From: Azophilus sp965200465
GTDB taxonomy: Bacteria > Pseudomonadota > Gammaproteobacteria > Pseudomonadales > Azotimanducaceae
Length of the DNA stretch: 64,000 nucleotides
NCBI GenBank assembly: GCA_965200465.1
Contig: OZ241358.1
Location: forward strand, 2,356,001 to 2,420,000
Direction: 5' to 3'
Positions 60,517-64,000 of this stretch are shown here, in pieces. The position numbers and the translations under genes were made by a program. A model generated the notes under the pieces. It saw nothing but the letters and a program-made list of their open reading frames with translations. It was not told the DNA's origin and ran no database searches. Position 1 is the first letter of the stretch; each line of letters begins with the position of its first letter.

Positions 60517-61700
60517 TGGCGCACCGCTGCGGGCGGCGGATGTTCAAGTTCTGCTTGGCGGCCGTGAAGGGCCTATTGCGGGCGCTGTGTTGGGCGGCGC
60601 TCGTCGGCGCTGCGGCCGGCGTCAGCGCCGCCGAACCGAGCCGCGCCGGGGCCGAAGCCGAATTGCGGACGGTGTTGAACGAGATCAACAACCTTGACTC
60701 CTGGCTGTCGGACGCTGAGCGCCGCCGGCTCGATTTGGTCAAGGAAGTGCGGGACAAGGATTTGGCGGTGGCGGAAATGAACGCGGCGGCCCGCGCCGGG
60801 GAGAAGACCCTTGAGGACAGCCGCGCCGCCCTAGCCCAACTGCGCCGCCGCCGGGAGCAATTGGACTGGCGGCGCGCCGCCCAGGCGCAGCGCATCGCCA
60901 AGCACATGGCGGTGGCCTATCGTTTCACCGACTTGGAGTTCATCAAGCTGCTGGTCGGTCAGGAGTCGATGGAGGCGGCGGAGCGGATGACCGTCTATCA
61001 TCGCTTCGTCACGGAGGGCCGCATTCGAGCGGTGGAGGAGTTCCGCCGGCTGGTCGTTGAAATCGAACACAGCGCCGCGGAGTTGGAGCGCCGGCAGGAG
61101 GCGGAGCGGGAGCAATTGCGCACCCTGAGCGCCAAGCGCGAGCAGCTCGAAGGGCAACGCCAAGCCCGCAAATCCTTGATCGCCAGCTTGGAGAAGAAGT
61201 TTGCGGACCAGAAGAACCGCCATCGCCGGTTGCTGGACGATCGCCAGCGGCTGCAGAAGCTCATGGACGAGATCAAACGCCGTGAGCTGGGCAGCGGCGG
61301 CAATTTCGCCTCCCGCCGGGGACGCCTGCCCTGGCCTCTGCGCGGCGAACTCATCGGCCGCTTCGGCCAGTTGCGGGCGGACAGCGGCATGAAGCGACAG
61401 GGGCTTTTGCTGCGCGCCGCAGTCGGCAGCCCGGTGGCCGCGGTGCATGGCGGCCGGGTGGTGTTCGCCGACTGGCTGCGCGGTTTCGGCCTGTTGCTCA
61501 TACTGGACCACGGAGGCGGCTACATGACGCTCTATGGCCATGCGGACCAGTTGACGAAGAAACTGGACGATGCAGTGGAGGCGGGGGAAGTGATCGCCCG
61601 CGCCGGGCAAAGCGGCGGCCAAGCCTCCGGCGGCCTGTACTTCGAGCTTCGCGCCAAGGGGGTGCCCCAGGACCCCCTGCGTTGGCTGGGCGGCCGCTAG
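60516..61700 (+). CDS. envC: murein hydrolase activator EnvC
   Basis: A periplasmic protein that activates the septal amidases under control of FtsEX. 394 residues: signal peptide (CWAALVGAAAGVSAA), two long coiled-coil stretches (residues about 45-120 and 170-260), then a LytM (M23) domain. The LytM metal site is degenerate, for example GLYFELR where active enzymes have HxH, as in E. coli EnvC, so it has no hydrolase activity of its own. FtsE and FtsX are encoded at 22282-23941. Confidence 0.94.
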   Translation: MAHRCGRRMFKFCLAAVKGLLRALCWAALVGAAAGVSAAEPSRAGAEAELRTVLNEINNLDSWLSDAERRRLDLVKEVRDKDLAVAEMNAAARAGEKTLEDSRAALAQLRRRREQLDWRRAAQAQRIAKHMAVAYRFTDLEFIKLLVGQESMEAAERMTVYHRFVTEGRIRAVEEFRRLVVEIEHSAAELERRQEAEREQLRTLSAKREQLEGQRQARKSLIASLEKKFADQKNRHRRLLDDRQRLQKLMDEIKRRELGSGGNFASRRGRLPWPLRGELIGRFGQLRADSGMKRQGLLLRAAVGSPVAAVHGGRVVFADWLRGFGLLLILDHGGGYMTLYGHADQLTKKLDDAVEAGEVIARAGQSGGQASGGLYFELRAKGVPQDPLRWLGGR

Positions 61701-61727
61701 AGCCTGCTTCCTGTTGCGGTCCCGCCG

Positions 61728-62918
61728 ATGCGCCTGCCTCCCCTAACGCTCTTGGCCGTCATCGTCAGCATGGTGGCGGGAGTCGCCTGCGGCGTACTTG
61801 GCCATCAGTTGGGGCTGGGCAGGGGAACGGACGCCGAACCCTTAAGGCTGATGGCGCAGACCCTGCGGAACGTCAAGGCGCTCTACGTCGAATCCGTTGC
61901 GGACGAGCAATTGATCGAGGATGCGCTGCGGGGCATGGTGCGCGGTCTTGACCGACACTCCCGCTTTCTGGACGAAGCCGCCTTGGCCGGCCTGCAGGCG
62001 GACTTGGACGGCGCGTTCGGCGGCATCGGCGTCAGGCTGGCGTTGGTCGATGGCCACTTCACCCTAGTCTCGGTCACCGACGGCTTGCCGGCCGCCGAAG
62101 GGGGCTTGCTGCCCGGAGACCGAATCACGGCCATCGACCGCAAGTCGCTGCAGGATCGGCGGCTAAGCGACGTGGTGGGGCGTTTGCGGGGCGCCGCCGG
62201 GGAGCCGGTGCGTCTAAGCCTGTGGCGGCAGGGCGAGGGCTTTGACGCCGACCTGGTTCGGGTGCGCATCGCCCCGCCCAGCGTGGCCTCCAACTGGCTT
62301 GAACCGGGCTACGCCCATGTTCGGATTCGCCACTTCAACAAAGCCACGGAAGAGGACTTCGTCAAGGCCATTGGCGCCTTGGCCGGCGAACAGGCCGTCG
62401 CCGGCCTAGTGCTCGACCTGCGCGGCAACACCGGCGGCATGTTTCCGGCCGCCGTCGCTGTCGCCGGCGCCTTGCTTGACGGAGGCGCGGTGGCCTACAC
62501 GGAAGGCCGTGCGCCTCCCGGGCGGCAGGAGCACTTGGCGCCGCCGGGAGACCTGCTCAACGGCGCTCCGGCGGCGGTGCTGATCGATCGGCAATCCGCC
62601 TCCGCCTCGGAAATCGTCGCTGCGGCGCTCCAGCAGCGGGGCCGCGCCCTCCTTTTGGGGGAGAGGAGCTATGGCAAGGGCACGGTGCAGTCGGTGGTTC
62701 ATTTGCGAGGCGCCCGCGGCCTCAAGCTGACTACGGCCCACTATTTCACGGCCAACGGCAGCGCCATTCAGGAGCGCGGCATTGAACCCGATGTTGCGGC
62801 TGACGCCGAGGACAGCGAGGCGATTCTCGCCGAGGCATTGGCTTTGCTGAAAGGCGCCGGCCCGGACGGCGCTCCGGGGCCTAGCCGTCAAGCAGTTCCT
62901 GGCCCTCGCGGAAGTTGA
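61728..62918 (+). CDS. ctpA: S41 family C-terminal processing peptidase
   Basis: A periplasmic Ser-Lys protease. It has an N-terminal signal or anchor (LTLLAVIVSMVAGVACGVLG), a helical region, a PDZ domain (FGGIGVRLALVDGHFTLVSV, LPGDRITAIDRKSL) and the protease core: GLVLDLRGNTGG, the catalytic Ser in DRQSASASEIVAAAL, and the Lys in SYGKGTVQS. 396 residues. In relatives it follows envC and helps control murein hydrolases. Its 3' end overlaps the convergent hisA by 38 bases. Confidence 0.94.
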   Translation: MRLPPLTLLAVIVSMVAGVACGVLGHQLGLGRGTDAEPLRLMAQTLRNVKALYVESVADEQLIEDALRGMVRGLDRHSRFLDEAALAGLQADLDGAFGGIGVRLALVDGHFTLVSVTDGLPAAEGGLLPGDRITAIDRKSLQDRRLSDVVGRLRGAAGEPVRLSLWRQGEGFDADLVRVRIAPPSVASNWLEPGYAHVRIRHFNKATEEDFVKAIGALAGEQAVAGLVLDLRGNTGGMFPAAVAVAGALLDGGAVAYTEGRAPPGRQEHLAPPGDLLNGAPAAVLIDRQSASASEIVAAALQQRGRALLLGERSYGKGTVQSVVHLRGARGLKLTTAHYFTANGSAIQERGIEPDVAADAEDSEAILAEALALLKGAGPDGAPGPSRQAVPGPRGS

Positions 62919-63618
62919 GTGTTCCGGCGTAGATCGCCCGGCCGGTTATGGCACCTAAGAGCAGCCTGCCGGCCCTTTCGTCGGCCGCCTTTAGAGCGGC
63001 TAGGTCGGCTAGGTCGTGCAGCCCGCCGGAGGCGATCACCGGCGTGGCCACCGCCGCGGCTAGGGCCAAGGTTGAAGCCGCGTTGATGCCGCTCAGCATG
63101 CCGTCACGCTCGATGTCGGTGTGGATGACGCCGGCCAGGGGAAGGCGGTCGGCGGCTTGGGCCAACTCCAATGCGCTGCTTTGCGTGGCGGCGGCCCAGC
63201 CTTCGGTGGCCACCCGGCCGGCGCGGGCGTCCAAGCCGAACAGCACACGGCGCGGAAATCGCTCGGTCAATTGCCGCAGGAACTCGAAGCTCCGCACCGC
63301 CGCGGTGGAGACGATGACGGCCTCCACCCCGGCGTCCAGATAGCGGGCGGCGTCGGCTAGGGAACGGATGCCGCCGCCGACCTGAACCGGCACGCCCTGG
63401 CTGCGCTTGACGATTTCGGCAATGGCCTCGTGGTTGCGCGGAGCGCCGGCGAAGGCGGCGTCCAAGTCAACAACGTGCAGCCGGCGGCAGCCTTCCTGCA
63501 GCCAGCGTTCGGCCATGGCCGCCGGCTCTTCGGAGAACAGGGTGGCGTCCTCCATGCGCCCCTGCTTGAGGCGCACGCACTGCCCGTCCTTGAGGTCGAT
63601 GGCTGGGATCAGCAACAC
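62881..63618 (-). CDS. hisA: HisA, phosphoribosylformimino-5-aminoimidazole carboxamide ribotide isomerase
   Basis: A TIM-barrel isomerase of histidine synthesis. 245 residues: LIPAIDLKDGQCVRLKQG with the first catalytic Asp, LHVVDLDAAFAG, VQVGGGIRSL, the second catalytic Asp region VIHTDIERDGMLSG, and VIASGGLHDLADL. It starts at GTG 63618 or TTG 63615. It follows hisB by 27 bases; the usual hisH between them is missing, and hisF does not follow. Confidence 0.96.
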   Translation of the reverse strand: MLLIPAIDLKDGQCVRLKQGRMEDATLFSEEPAAMAERWLQEGCRRLHVVDLDAAFAGAPRNHEAIAEIVKRSQGVPVQVGGGIRSLADAARYLDAGVEAVIVSTAAVRSFEFLRQLTERFPRRVLFGLDARAGRVATEGWAAATQSSALELAQAADRLPLAGVIHTDIERDGMLSGINAASTLALAAAVATPVIASGGLHDLADLAALKAADERAGRLLLGAITGRAIYAGTLNFREGQELLDG

Positions 63619-63645
63619 GCCGGCTGTGGCCCGGGTTCGGCCCGT

Positions 63646-64000
63646 TTAGAGCGAGCCCTTGGTCGAGGGCGTCTTGCCCCCGCTCCGGGGGTCGGGCGCC
63701 ACCGCCATGCGCAGCGCTCGGCCGAACGCCTTGAACAGCGTTTCCGCCTGATGGTGGGCGTTGCCGCCGCGCAAGTTGTCCAGATGCAGGGTGACTTGGG
63801 CGTGATTGACGAAGCCCTGGAAGAACTCCCGCAGCAGGTCCACGTCGAAATCGCCGATGCGGGGCCGAACGAAGGCGCATTCATAGGTCAGCCCCGGCCG
63901 CCCGGAGAGGTCCAGCACCGCCCGGGACAGCGCCTCGTCGAGGGGGACGTAGGCGTGGCCGTAGCGCGCCACGCCCTCCTTGCCGCCGACGGCCTTGGCC
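63646..64000 (-). CDS. hisB: imidazoleglycerol-phosphate dehydratase HisB, C-terminal part
   Basis: The gene runs off the right edge, so the N-terminal part is missing. Visible residues include YGHAYVPLDEALSRAVLDLSGRP, FFQGFVNHAQVTLHLDNLRGGNAHHQAETLFKAFGRAL with the Mn-binding His and Glu residues (GNAHHQAE). The C-terminal extension PDPRSGGKTPSTKGSL is short. This is the single-domain dehydratase end; whether a phosphatase domain is fused at the N-terminus cannot be seen. Confidence 0.94.
   Translation of the reverse strand, partial: AKAVGGKEGVARYGHAYVPLDEALSRAVLDLSGRPGLTYECAFVRPRIGDFDVDLLREFFQGFVNHAQVTLHLDNLRGGNAHHQAETLFKAFGRALRMAVAPDPRSGGKTPSTKGSL

Overview
The window is a dense, GC-rich stretch of bacterial chromosome, almost all of it housekeeping genes. 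It reads as a gammaproteobacterium. It has hslVU with the DUF971 gene behind it, ftsYEX next to rpoH (though inverted), ubiE-ubiJ-ubiB-hisE-tatABC, glnA-ntrB-ntrC, gpmI-envC-ctpA and radC/coaBC-algC-argB. These blocks resemble those of Pseudomonas and relatives, but are joined in a different order. Many genes start with GTG or TTG. I cannot assign an order or species from sequence alone.

Layout. 1-5766: protein quality control (hslV, hslU, ftsH) and glmM. 5790-8667: cytochrome P450, a 60-residue protein and a divergent AraC-type regulator; this is the most accessory-looking patch. 8696-13891: cmoB with a small HTH/membrane protein, then polyphosphate synthesis and breakdown (ppk1, ppx). 13927-18932: acyl-CoA dehydrogenase, flavin reductase, enoyl-CoA hydratase, a CinA-like/nucleotidyltransferase fusion and an alpha/beta hydrolase. 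19066-30075: rpoH, coaD, rsmD, ftsYEX, mutM, L33/L28, radC, coaBC, phosphomannomutase, argB. 30079-35977: epmA, TerC-type membrane protein, an exonuclease-BRCT protein, smpB, rplI-rpsR-rpsF and rlmB. 35982-41808: rnr, a TonB receptor with a clear Fur box, tRNA-Leu(CAG), folE2 and a 46-residue membrane protein. 41853-51596: ygfZ/sdhE/ygfX, nadB, the ubiquinone genes, hisE, tatABC, dtd. 51851-53785: a decayed Rpn-type gene and a PP-loop ATPase with a TusA-like sulfur carrier. 54038-62918: nitrogen regulation (glnA, ntrB, ntrC), gpmI, envC, ctpA. 62881-64000: hisA and a partial hisB.

The strongest anomaly is an exact-looking 826-bp head-to-tail duplication (45808-46633 and 46634-47459). It spans the end of ubiE and nearly all of ubiJ, leaving an intact ubiE, two ubiJ-like genes and a headless ubiE fragment. 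It is either a very recent duplication or an assembly artefact. Other points of interest are the PP-loop/TusA pair, the CinA/NMNAT-like fusion, an RNase R without its N-terminal domains lying behind a Fur-controlled receptor, a genome-encoded acidic tail on bS6, an NtrC-type palindrome just before ntrB, and the absence of several genes (folP, dut, hisI, hisH) from their usual neighbourhoods. I saw no CRISPR array, prophage, intact insertion sequence or clear defence island.
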